Shown piece by piece: positions 8,621 through 16,720 of a stretch of 64,000 nt of DNA; the first letter of the stretch is position 1, and each line of letters opens with the position of its first letter. The notes under the pieces were generated by a model. That model was not told where the DNA came from, did no database searches, and saw only the letters and a program-made list of their open reading frames with translations. This DNA comes from Mycobacterium lacus (GTDB taxonomy: Bacteria > Actinomycetota > Actinomycetes > Mycobacteriales > Mycobacteriaceae), in the NCBI RefSeq assembly GCF_010731535.1, contig NZ_AP022581.1, forward strand, positions 3,171,952 to 3,235,951, read 5' to 3'. The position numbers and the translations under genes were made by a program.

Positions 8621-8912
8621 GGAGGAGCCGTTCCGGCCACCTGTCCTGTGGCAACGATCGCTCCGACGCCGGACTTCGGTTGACTTAGCCCATCGAGGCT
8701 CGTCGCGCTCAGGTTCATCGTGCAGCGCACCCACGGCGACCGCCATCGCCAGTTTCCGGTCTCCCCTGAATTCTCGGCGTCGGCCACGGGCCGCCTCCTG
8801 TGCCTTCGCCCCAGGCTTGACGGCAGCCTTCGCTTGTGAATATTTCTTCACAAACCTTGACTGATGATTAGTTCGTAAGTGAAGATATCATCATCTCCTG
8901 AGGAGGCATTCC
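8621..8912. promoter_or_regulatory. Promoter/operator region of the catabolic cluster
   Basis: This gene-free stretch becomes AT-richer toward its right end. It contains a perfect 20-bp dyad TTGTGAA-N6-TTCACAA (8834-8853) and a second copy of the half-site, GTGAAGATA (8879-8887), in the opposite sense. A TTGACT box lies at 8857-8862. GAGGAGG at about 8899-8905 is a strong ribosome site for the dioxygenase ATG. The dyad looks like a regulator site, but no regulator gene is adjacent. The TGTGA/TCACA spacing is 8, not the 6 expected for CRP. Confidence 0.5.
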
Positions 8913-10043
8913 ATGACACCCGACGTCGAGGCACACAACGGCTTACACAGCGAGTACGGCGCCCGCAGAGGTGAGCATCCCGGCCGCTCGCGCAACCCCG
9001 TGATCAAGGTTCACGACATCGCATGGTTGGAGTTCGAAAAGCCCGATCTGGATCACGCCGAAGCTTTCGGTAAGGCATTCGGATTCGCCGTCGCCGTCCG
9101 CACACCCGACGCGCTGCACCTGCGCGGCGCTGACGCCGGAGCACCGTGCGTGCTCATCCGGCGCGGCCGCAGGTCTCGCTTCGTTGGGGCCGCCTTCACC
9201 GCCCGCGACCAAAGCGATGTGCAGCGGCTGGCCGACGCGACGGGACGCCGGCCGCGCGATCTGCCCGCACGGCTGGGCGGCCTAACCGTCGACCTGACCG
9301 ATCCCAGCGGGCTCACGGTTCGTGTGGTGGCGGACACCCATCAGCTCGAGCCGTTGCCGGCTCAGGCGCCGCACACCTTGAACGTCGCGCATGAACTCAA
9401 GCGCGTCAACGCGACCCAGCGGCCGCCACGGAGACCCGCCACCGTGCAACGGCTCGGACACCTGGCGCTGCAGACCACCTCGTATCTGCGGACGCTCAAT
9501 TGGTACCTCGACACCCTGGGAATGATCGTCAGCGACTTCCTGTTCTTTCCCGGCCAGCGCGACCGGGGACCCGCCATGAGCTTCATCCGCTGTGACCGTG
9601 GGATGACACCGACCGACCACCACACGCTCGCCCTAGCGTTGGCACCGGCGAACCGCTACCTGCATTCGGCATATCAGGTATGCGATCTCGACAGCCTGGC
9701 GGCGGGCGGCGAATACCTCGCCAGCTGTGGTTATCACCGGTCGTGGGGAATCGGCCGCCACATCCAGGGCAGCCAGATCTTCGACTACTGGCGCGACCCG
9801 GACGGATTCATGGTCGAGCACTTCAGTGACGGAGACATGTTCGACTGTTCTCTGGAGCCTGGCTGGGCACCGCTGACCGCGTCGGGCCTGGTGCAGTGGG
9901 GGCCGGCGCCAACCAGAGATTATCTTGGCACCAGTCGCAAATCCTTACCCCGCGAAGCACTTTCAGCTATCAGCGCGCTCTGCGCCGACAACGAGTTCGA
10001 TTACCGCCGCCTGATCGGCCTGATCGAAGCGGCCAAGTCATGA
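8913..10043 (+). CDS. Type I extradiol (vicinal oxygen chelate) catechol dioxygenase
   Basis: A 376-aa two-domain VOC protein resembling 2,3-dihydroxybiphenyl dioxygenases. Fe(II) ligands can be placed at H183 (LGHLALQT), H237 (TDHHTLALA) and E302 (FMVEHFSDGD), with the family signature GRHIQGSQIFDYWRDPDG just before the glutamate. The N-terminal domain (about 30-150) is the non-catalytic VOC repeat. It should cleave a catechol ring next to the hydroxyls. It is the first gene of a tight cluster, and its TGA overlaps the next ATG (ATGA). Confidence 0.88.
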   Translation: MTPDVEAHNGLHSEYGARRGEHPGRSRNPVIKVHDIAWLEFEKPDLDHAEAFGKAFGFAVAVRTPDALHLRGADAGAPCVLIRRGRRSRFVGAAFTARDQSDVQRLADATGRRPRDLPARLGGLTVDLTDPSGLTVRVVADTHQLEPLPAQAPHTLNVAHELKRVNATQRPPRRPATVQRLGHLALQTTSYLRTLNWYLDTLGMIVSDFLFFPGQRDRGPAMSFIRCDRGMTPTDHHTLALALAPANRYLHSAYQVCDLDSLAAGGEYLASCGYHRSWGIGRHIQGSQIFDYWRDPDGFMVEHFSDGDMFDCSLEPGWAPLTASGLVQWGPAPTRDYLGTSRKSLPREALSAISALCADNEFDYRRLIGLIEAAKS

Positions 10044-10978
10044 CCATATCCGTCCTGAGAACCGATGATGCCTGGTGGGTGCAAGTCGCCACCGGCGCAG
10101 TCAAAGTCGCGACCGACGCGGTCAGCACCGCAGAGTTGCTCGCCGACCGCGTGGCCATCAGCACGGCAGCGCGACGCAATGACGTCGTGCCCCCCGAGAG
10201 CCTGCAACTTGTCTCACCGGTCACGGCACCATGCCGAGTAGTGGCCCAGATGACCAACTTTGCCTCACACGTCGAAGACTCCGGCATGGACCCGAAGAGC
10301 ATCCCATTGACGTTCTTCCGGAAGGCCTCGGGCTCGATCAGCGGGCCGTTTGACGACATCGTCAAACCCGGTCATGTTCGGTTCCTAGACTACGAAGTCG
10401 AGATCGGGTTGGTCATCGGCCGCGAGCTGCGTGTCGGTGCCACGATCGCGGCGGCCAATCTGTCCGACTACGTTGCCGGACTGGTGGTCGTCAACGACGT
10501 GTCGGCTCGCGACATCCAGCTTCCCAAAACCCAGTTCTACGAGGCCAAGTCGTATCCGACGTTCACTCCCGTCGGCCCGGCGCTGGTGCTTCTGGATGCC
10601 GGCGAGCTTAAGCACTTCGGTGACCTGCGGCTCCGATTGCGAGTCAACGGCGAAACCCGCCAGGACATGGTGGTGGGCACGGACATCATCTACTCCCCCC
10701 TGCAAGCACTGCAGGCGCTCGCCCGGTTTCAGCAACTCCAACCCGGAGATCTAGTGCTGACCGGCACACCGGCGGGCACTGCGCTCAGCGCTCCCCCAAA
10801 ACCGGTGCAAATCATCAGTTCCCTGCTGCCGCCCGCCGTCAGGTGGAAGACCTTCTTCAAGCGGCAGGCGAGAAATGCCAACTACCTACACGACGGCGAC
10901 CTCGTCGAGGCCACCGTGGCCACCGATGACGGCGCAATCGACCTTGGGACGCAACGAACGGTGGTGCGGTACACGTGA
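10040..10978 (+). CDS. Fumarylacetoacetate hydrolase (FAH) family protein
   Basis: A 312-aa protein read from the ATG that overlaps the dioxygenase stop. FAH-family metal ligands are visible as E119 and E121 (DYEVEIGLVIG) and D153 (VVNDVSARD). The closing signature LQPGDLVLTGTPAGTA is also present. Family members hydrolyse or decarboxylate ring-cleavage products, so a role after the extradiol dioxygenase is likely. The 3' end overlaps the next gene by 4 bp (GTGA). Confidence 0.87.
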   Translation: MTISVLRTDDAWWVQVATGAVKVATDAVSTAELLADRVAISTAARRNDVVPPESLQLVSPVTAPCRVVAQMTNFASHVEDSGMDPKSIPLTFFRKASGSISGPFDDIVKPGHVRFLDYEVEIGLVIGRELRVGATIAAANLSDYVAGLVVVNDVSARDIQLPKTQFYEAKSYPTFTPVGPALVLLDAGELKHFGDLRLRLRVNGETRQDMVVGTDIIYSPLQALQALARFQQLQPGDLVLTGTPAGTALSAPPKPVQIISSLLPPAVRWKTFFKRQARNANYLHDGDLVEATVATDDGAIDLGTQRTVVRYT

Positions 10979-12531
10979 ATACATCCCAGAGCGCGGTGCC
11001 GGTCGTCATCGTAGGCGCCGGCCCCACCGGTGTCACGTCGGCAATCTTGCTAGCCCAGTACGGCATACCGTGTCTGCTTCTTGACCGGTGGACAAGCGTG
11101 TACCCACAACCGCGGGCCGCGCACCTTGACGACGAGATCAGGCGGATCATCGGCCGGCTCGGCATCGGCGATGAATTCGCTGCGACAACGCGGCCGGGGC
11201 TGGGTCTGCGGCTTGTCAACAAGGACTTGCGAACGCTGGCTCAGTTCGATCGCGATCCGGCGCACAGCATTCACGGTTTCCCACAGGCCACTATGTTCGA
11301 CCAACCCGAGCTGGAAGGTATTCTGCGGGCAAACCTAAAGAAACACGACTGCGTTCGCTTTCAAGGAAACGCTGAAGTCACCCATGTCAGCCAGCACGAG
11401 CCCGGCCGGGTGCGAGTCAGGTTCACCGATCTCATCAGCGGCGACGAACACGTCGTAGACACCACCTACGTCTTGGGTTGCGACGGCGCCAACAGCGTCA
11501 TTCGCGCCTGCATCGGCGCGGTGATGGGTGAGCTTCGTTTCGCCCAACGCTGGCTGGTCGTCGATGTGGCAACCGACGCCGCAATCGACCTGTGGGACGG
11601 TGTGTACCAAGTCTGCAACCCCGACCGGGCCGCCACCTACATGCGTACCGGCGACAACCGCTACCGCTGGGAATTTCGGCTTCGGGAGGGCGAAACCGTT
11701 CACGACTTCGCATCCCCGGAGAACCTCTACCCGTTGATTTCCACTTGGGTCAAAGGCATCTCGGCCGACGAGTTGTCCTTGGTGCGCGTCGCCGAGTACA
11801 CGTTTGGCGCCGGTGTGGCAAGCTCGTGGCGCCAGCGCAATGTCTTCCTTCTCGGCGACGCCGCCCATCTCACGCCCCCGTTCATCGGCCAGGGCATGGG
11901 GGCCGGACTACGCGACGCGGCGAACCTGACCTGGAAGCTTGCCGGCGTGCTGACTGAAAACCTTCCGGCCAGTGTTCTCGAGACCTACGAGCAGGAGCGC
12001 AGACCCCACGCAAGGGCCATGATTAGGCTTGCCCTGATCGTGGGATGGTTGATGACGGCCGGCGGGCGACCTGGAAACGCCGTCCGCGACGCTCTAATTC
12101 CGCGACTGCACCTCATCCCTGGCGCGCGGCGATTCATCACGAACAGCCAGACCCCCGCACTTCGCGCAAGCGCCCTGGTGCACAAGACGATCGGTGGCCG
12201 CCGCCTCGCGGGCCAGTTGTGTCCGAATCCCGCATTGTCTGACGGCGCCCGGCTCGACATGGTGCTCGGAAACCGTTTCGCCGTCATCACCACCGAACCA
12301 CCCACCGCAGCGCAGCGCGAGCAACTTCGTCACCGCGGGACTGTCATCGTCGATGCGCCGCCGGGAAGCGAACTCGCGCGCTGGTTACAGGGCGGCGGCG
12401 TCACGGCGGCGGTCATCCGGCCGGATCGCACCGTCATGCGAGCCGGTCGCCAGCTCACCACCCTGTGTGCCTCGGTACCTCGATTTGTGCTGTCCCGCAA
12501 TGGCGATAGCGCCACGTCCTATGGGAGATGA
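10975..12531 (+). CDS. FAD-dependent aromatic hydroxylase (MhpA/PheA-like)
   Basis: A 518-aa class A flavoprotein monooxygenase. The FAD motif GAGPTG sits at residues 14-19. The DG motif is LGCDGANSVIR (about 162-172) and the second FAD motif is FLLGDAAHLTPPFIGQGMGAG (about 291-311). Such enzymes use NAD(P)H and O2 to hydroxylate phenols to catechols, which would feed the extradiol dioxygenase upstream. Translationally coupled to the FAH gene. Confidence 0.88.
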   Translation: MNTSQSAVPVVIVGAGPTGVTSAILLAQYGIPCLLLDRWTSVYPQPRAAHLDDEIRRIIGRLGIGDEFAATTRPGLGLRLVNKDLRTLAQFDRDPAHSIHGFPQATMFDQPELEGILRANLKKHDCVRFQGNAEVTHVSQHEPGRVRVRFTDLISGDEHVVDTTYVLGCDGANSVIRACIGAVMGELRFAQRWLVVDVATDAAIDLWDGVYQVCNPDRAATYMRTGDNRYRWEFRLREGETVHDFASPENLYPLISTWVKGISADELSLVRVAEYTFGAGVASSWRQRNVFLLGDAAHLTPPFIGQGMGAGLRDAANLTWKLAGVLTENLPASVLETYEQERRPHARAMIRLALIVGWLMTAGGRPGNAVRDALIPRLHLIPGARRFITNSQTPALRASALVHKTIGGRRLAGQLCPNPALSDGARLDMVLGNRFAVITTEPPTAAQREQLRHRGTVIVDAPPGSELARWLQGGGVTAAVIRPDRTVMRAGRQLTTLCASVPRFVLSRNGDSATSYGR

Positions 12532-12532
12532 A

Positions 12533-13195
12533 ATGCGCAACGATTTTCGCGGCGCCCGCGTGATCATGGGCGTCGGCGCCGCACTCCTCGTGCCAAGCAG
12601 GTTGTCGACGATCACCGCTGTTGTCCACTCCGACCAAAAAGGCCGAGCCGTCGGCACCTGGACCGGATTCGCAAGCGCAGGAGCGATTTTGGGTTTGCTC
12701 CTCAGCGGCGCGTTGCTCGAGCACTACTCGTGGCGGTCCTTCATCGGGACCGCCGCGATGGCGGCGGTCTCTCTGCTCGTCACGGTGGTGTTGGTGCCCG
12801 ACACCAAGAGCCTCGCGCTCTCGGCCACTGCGGCCACGAATACCATCGTGGATTCGCTGCCGCCAGACAAACAAGGCGTGGCGTCGGCCATGAACGACGT
12901 CACTCGCGAACTGGGTGCGGCACTGGGCATCGCCTTGCTCGCCTCGCTGTTCAGCGACGGGTACCGCGGCCAACTCAAGCTGCCCACCGCGGTTCCCCAA
13001 CAGGCAGTCGGCACGATCCGCGATCACCGGGCTAACCCTTGTCCTGATGCTTGTGTTCCCGCTGCCACGACGCGGACGACACCGCAAGGTAGCAAGGTAC
13101 GACGCTTGCCCACGCCTCCGAATCCATCGTGGTGGCCGCCGCGATTGCGTGGGCAACTGCGCGGCACGCCCGTGTCTGTTAAGGAACAACAATGA
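12533..13195 (+). pseudogene. Decayed DHA2-type MFS drug/metabolite exporter
   Basis: The reading starts MRNDFRGARVIMGVGAALL and shows a middle part of a 14-TM exporter (GTWTGFASAGAILGLLLSGALL, then a TM ending VVLVPDTKS). It then jumps directly to the family's last-quarter motif, LPPDKQGVASAMNDVTRELGAALGIALL. The first TMs and about 200 residues in between are missing. After about 13015 the remaining TM (GLTLVLMLVFPLPRRGR) continues in another frame. So there is an N-terminal loss, an internal deletion and a frameshift. The start lies 2 bp after the hydroxylase stop. Confidence 0.8.
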
Positions 13196-14247
13196 CCATG
13201 CCGGCAACTTTGTCCTACACCGAACCGCCGCAGCGGGTGAGGGAAACGCTGCACGAAGGGCTGACCCAAGCCGTTCAGGCTGCAGCGGAGATGGTCGCAG
13301 AACTGGGCGACGCCACCCCTGCCCGGGTCAATCAAGACGGCGATATCGAGCACCTTGGCGACGTGACCGCCGTCCATCGGTTGGTCGACGCGCCTGGCGA
13401 CAGCGAAACTGTCAGATGGCATTTCGTGGAATCCGGCGCCTCTTCAGATCCCACGGTGGTGTTCCTGCATGGACTGCCCGACTCGTGGTGGCAGTGGCAC
13501 TACGCCCTGGAAGCGCTGAGCCGCCGCTACCACTGCCTGGCGATCGACCTCAAAGGCTATGGCCAATCCGACAAACGCAGCGGTGACTACCGCCAGGCCG
13601 GCGTCGCAGGGCAGCTCGGCGCCCTCCTCGACGAGCTGCGCATCGGCGAATTCACCCTCGTCACCCACGACCGCGGCAGCCCAGTCGGCGACCACCTGGT
13701 GGCGGCGATGGGTGAACGCGTCCGCGGATACGGTCGCGGCCAGCAACATCTTTGGCATCTACACCCCAGTCTGCACCCCCAGGAACAGCTGATGCTGGCG
13801 GCGGAAGCTCCAGCCATGCTCGGCGACGCCAGACGGTTCGTGTCGACCGTCTACACATGGCTCACCGAACGACCGGTCGCCCAACAGGACCTACTGCGCA
13901 CCGTTGAAGAATTCAGCCATCCCGGAATTGCCACCGCGGTGCCGCGTTACTTCCACTCCTCATCGTTTCGACAGGAGTGGGTGGACCGCCGAACCCGGCT
14001 TATTCGGTCCTGGAAGGCTCCGGTGCTGCTGCTCCAGGGCGCCCATGACCGTCTGCAGCCACGCGAGTTTTACCAGGACGCAGAGCTTTTGGGCATGCTT
14101 CCGCCTGGCAGCGACGTGCACGTGTTCGACACCGGCCACTTCTGGCCCTTCGAGGCGCCGCAGGCGACGGTCAGCGTCGTCGCCGACTTCTGCGACCGCG
14201 TCGCCACGAAATCGTCGTCGCTGAGCGACGGCACGCCAGAACACTGA
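13192..14247 (+). CDS. Alpha/beta hydrolase, epoxide hydrolase/dehalogenase-like
   Basis: A 351-aa protein with an N-terminal extension of about 85 residues before the fold. Visible are the oxyanion motif FLHGLPDSWW (91-100), AIDLKGYGQSD (117-127), the nucleophile elbow THDRGSPVG with D160, GAHDRLQP with D286, and DTGHFWPFE with H316. The aspartate nucleophile points to epoxide hydrolases or dehalogenases rather than serine C-C hydrolases. A cap-domain motif NxWHxHPS-like (HLWHLHPSLHPQEQL) is present. Its start overlaps the decayed exporter. Confidence 0.82.
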   Translation: MTMPATLSYTEPPQRVRETLHEGLTQAVQAAAEMVAELGDATPARVNQDGDIEHLGDVTAVHRLVDAPGDSETVRWHFVESGASSDPTVVFLHGLPDSWWQWHYALEALSRRYHCLAIDLKGYGQSDKRSGDYRQAGVAGQLGALLDELRIGEFTLVTHDRGSPVGDHLVAAMGERVRGYGRGQQHLWHLHPSLHPQEQLMLAAEAPAMLGDARRFVSTVYTWLTERPVAQQDLLRTVEEFSHPGIATAVPRYFHSSSFRQEWVDRRTRLIRSWKAPVLLLQGAHDRLQPREFYQDAELLGMLPPGSDVHVFDTGHFWPFEAPQATVSVVADFCDRVATKSSSLSDGTPEH

Positions 14248-14295
14248 TCGGCCACATCTCAAGCCCACGCCGAAACGGTGAAAGGCAAGCGCCTG

Positions 14296-14775
14296 ATGTT
14301 GAGCGATGAGATTGCTGGCACCTGGCAGTTGGTGTCGTATACGGCCCAATCCGACCGGGGCGGCCCGGTCATCTACCCGCTGGGCGCCGACGCCGTTGGG
14401 CTGATCATGTACACGCTCGACGGCTACATGTCGGCTCAGCTGATGCGGCCGAATCGATCCGCCCACGTCCATCCGTGTACTGCCGGCACGAACGAGGCTG
14501 CGACGGCGGCCGACTATCTGGCCTATGCCGGTCCCTACCGCGTCGACGAGGCTACCGGCGTCGTGTATCACGACGTGGCGGTGTCGCTACTACCCAACTG
14601 GGTGAACACGACGCAGCTGCGAAACGTCACCCTGGACAACGATCGGCTGACGCTGGTTGCCGACGTGCCGGCCGGCAGGGCGACGATACGGGCGACCCTG
14701 GTGTGGGCGCGCCCAGCCGTAGGGCGCGAAGCGAACTCCGCGCAGGGCAGGCATGACGATGGATCAGGGGGCTGA
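14296..14775 (+). CDS. Lipocalin-like domain protein
   Basis: From the ATG at 14296 this is a 159-aa protein opening MLSDEIAGTWQLVSY, the usual start of the Lipocalin_5/DUF1348-like barrel. Further marks are YTLDGYMSAQLMRPNR and YAGPYRVDEATGVVYHDV. A GTG at 14278 would add six residues. Relatives are often found beside aromatic or polyketide oxidation genes, where they bind or isomerise small hydrophobic substrates. The function here is unknown. It closes the catabolic cluster. Confidence 0.72.
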   Translation: MLSDEIAGTWQLVSYTAQSDRGGPVIYPLGADAVGLIMYTLDGYMSAQLMRPNRSAHVHPCTAGTNEAATAADYLAYAGPYRVDEATGVVYHDVAVSLLPNWVNTTQLRNVTLDNDRLTLVADVPAGRATIRATLVWARPAVGREANSAQGRHDDGSGG

Positions 14776-14816
14776 TCGCGAAACACACGACGAACTTACG
14801 AGCGAGAACACTTAGA

Positions 14817-15248
14817 TTAGTTGCACGCCCACTCGACGACCCACCCGCCGCCGAGGCGGCTAACGGCATCGATTTCTGCCGCGCCGCGTGTCAAGCCGGC
14901 TCCCCCGTGGTACTTCGAGCCGTCATAGGCGACCGCGCCGCACCGAGTGAAGTGGCTGAGCACTTTGCAACTTCGCACGCCGCACTGCTCCAATGCGACT
15001 TCTACCGCCCGTGCCTTGGATCGCTGGTGCCACGATTTGCCTATCGCGCCGTTGGGGGCAACGGCGATCGCACCATGGTGGATCACCGGGGGGACAGGCA
15101 ATTCGGGCATCATATCGGACATCATGATCTCGGACATCGTGCGGTTGTCCATGTAGGCGCCTACCGGCGTAACCAGTAAGGTAGTCAGCCCGGCGGCAGC
15201 GCCCAGGCAGGCCACCACAAGCACGGTTCGGCGTCGAAGCTTTGTCAT
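14817..15248 (-). CDS. Secreted DUF4189 protein
   Basis: A 143-aa protein from the ATG giving MTKLRRRTVLVVACLGAAAG, with a clear signal peptide ending near VGA (about residue 32). The mature part contains GAIAVAPNGAIGKSWHQRSKARAVEVALEQCG, then CKVLSHFTRCGAVAYDG. The paired cysteines and the A-X4-G-X-S-W pattern are those of DUF4189 (the M. tuberculosis Rv1813c/Rv1269c group). It points away from the catabolic cluster. Exported, function unknown. Confidence 0.8.
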   Translation of the reverse strand: MTKLRRRTVLVVACLGAAAGLTTLLVTPVGAYMDNRTMSEIMMSDMMPELPVPPVIHHGAIAVAPNGAIGKSWHQRSKARAVEVALEQCGVRSCKVLSHFTRCGAVAYDGSKYHGGAGLTRGAAEIDAVSRLGGGWVVEWACN

Positions 15249-15480
15249 CCTTTCCTGACCCCTTTCCTTTGTGCGGTCCGCCAATCCGTCGCTTCGAGCA
15301 GGTTCAGATGACTGGCGAAGTGGGTGCGCCGTGAGCAGCTGGCCGTGGCCGTTACTGCTGGCTCAGCCCCGAACGTGCGTGGCATTACTGGCGCGACATA
15401 GCTGCAGAGCAACCCAGCCGCGATGGCCTGCTCGGCCGCGACTTCGGGTGACTGGGTCATACTCGGATTATCTGCGCATA

Positions 15481-15518
15481 TACCCCACCAGGGTAGGGCA
15501 TAAGGTCCCACCGGGGTA
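15481..15518. promoter_or_regulatory. Two RicR/CsoR-type copper operators
   Basis: TACCCCACCAGGGTA (15481-15495) fits TACCC-N5-GGGTA exactly, the palindrome bound by the mycobacterial copper repressors CsoR and RicR. A second, weaker site TCCCACCGGGGTA follows at 15506-15518. They lie about 120-160 bp upstream of the CsoR-family gene start, in the 370-bp gap 15249-15640, where I see no other gene. Confidence 0.7.
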
Positions 15519-15640
15519 GGGGACAAAGGCCCGTGCGAAACGGCATCGAACCGGGAGCCGACTTCAACGTGTGCGAATACGTCGACAGTGGCCGACAATG
15601 AAGCTGAGTCGACCTGCTGACAAAGATGCTAGGAGGCCAG

Positions 15641-15931
15641 GTGGCAGCCACATACGGGTACGTAGCCCACAAAGACAGCTACGCCAAGCGGCTGCGTCGA
15701 ATCGAGGGTCAGGTCCGCGGTATCGCGAAAATGATCGAAGACGACAAGTACTGCATCGACGTCCTCACCCAAATCAGCGCCGTCACCAGTGGCTTACGAT
15801 CAGTAGCGTTGAACCTGCTCCACGAGCACCTTGACCACTGTGTGACCGACGCGATCACCGAGGGCGGCGATGAGGCGCAGGCGAAGCTCGCCGAGGCGTC
15901 GGCCGCGATCGCGCGGCTTGTTCGCTCGTAA
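15641..15931 (+). CDS. CsoR/RicR-family copper-sensing repressor
   Basis: A 96-aa DUF156 protein. I prefer the GTG at 15641 because AGGAGG lies 4 bp upstream, over the ATG at 15626. The Cu(I) ligand set C-X24-H-X3-C is in place as C38 (DDKYCIDVL), H63 and C67 (LLHEHLDHC), with the spacing of CsoR. The N-terminal helix GYVAHKDSYAKRLRRIEGQVRGI is close to RicR (Rv0190). It is expected to repress its own promoter until Cu(I) binds. No copper efflux gene is adjacent. Confidence 0.85.
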   Translation: MAATYGYVAHKDSYAKRLRRIEGQVRGIAKMIEDDKYCIDVLTQISAVTSGLRSVALNLLHEHLDHCVTDAITEGGDEAQAKLAEASAAIARLVRS

Positions 15932-16108
15932 TCGAACCGCGCCAGCGTGGTTGGAAGCGGGGGTGTCTTCGCGTCCTGAGGATCGTCCTCGCCGACGCCA
16001 TCGCCGGCCGCACGTCGTTCGGTGTGCATTTGCCGGTTCCGCCTACCAGAACCCGTTTGGCATGCAATCATCAGCCGATTCACAGTTGTCGATGCCACGG
16101 GAGGCGAC

Positions 16109-16654
16109 ATGGCCCACTCGATCGTTCGCACGTTGCTGATCCCAGCTGCGGCTGCAGGGCTGATCGCCAGCGCCGGAGCCTGTTCGTGGTCGATCGGTTC
16201 GTCGTCGCATACGGTGAGCAGGAGCGATATCGCCAGCCAGATCACCTCCAAGATGACAGACGCCGCCGGCAACAAGCCCGATTCGGTGACGTGCCCAAAC
16301 GACCTGCCGGCAAAGGTCGGAGCGCAGATCAACTGTGAGATGAAGGTCAAAGACTCCACCTACAACGTCAACGTCACGGTGACCAGCGTTGAGGGCAAGG
16401 ACGTGAAATTCGACATGGTGGAGACGGTCGACAAGAACCAGGTCGCCCGCGTCATCAGCGACAAGCTGTATCAGCAGGTGGGCAGTAGACCCGATTCGGT
16501 GACCTGCCCCGACAACTTGAAGGGCGTCGAGGGCGCCACACTGCGGTGCCAACTCACCGACGGCAGCCAGAAGTACGGCATCAACGTGACCGTCACCAGC
16601 GTCGACGCCGGTGATGTCAGCTTCGATTTCAAGGTTGACGACCATCCCGAATAG
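16109..16654 (+). CDS. Lipoprotein with two DUF4333 domains (Rv3033 orthologue)
   Basis: A 181-aa protein from the ATG preceded by GGGAGG. Signal peptide and lipobox (ASAGAC, acylated C25) are clear. Two tandem DUF4333 units follow, each with the SDKxxxxxGxxPDSVTCP and NVTVTSVxxxDVxFD patterns (about residues 38-108 and 110-178). Each unit has a CP...C pair that probably makes a disulfide. It is expected on the outer face of the membrane. The length matches Rv3033 (182 aa). Function unknown. Confidence 0.82.
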   Translation: MAHSIVRTLLIPAAAAGLIASAGACSWSIGSSSHTVSRSDIASQITSKMTDAAGNKPDSVTCPNDLPAKVGAQINCEMKVKDSTYNVNVTVTSVEGKDVKFDMVETVDKNQVARVISDKLYQQVGSRPDSVTCPDNLKGVEGATLRCQLTDGSQKYGINVTVTSVDAGDVSFDFKVDDHPE

Positions 16655-16720
16655 TTCGGCACCGGAATCTGTTGTCCGCCTGTGGCTTTCCCATCGCGGC
16701 TGCTATCCGGCTCGCGGGGG

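Noticed and set aside
8555-8851. 98-codon minus-strand reading (MKKYSQAKAAVKPGAKAQ) before the catabolic cluster
   Set aside because: Only the first 20 residues look protein-like. No ribosome site, and it overlaps the end of the upstream gene and the operator dyad.
8834-8853. CRP-type site before the dioxygenase gene
   Set aside because: TGTGA and TCACA are 8 bp apart. CRP sites need 6.
13700-13800. Suspected frameshift in the alpha/beta hydrolase cap region
   Set aside because: The frame reads RGYGRGQQHLWHLHPSLHPQ without break, as expected for the family.
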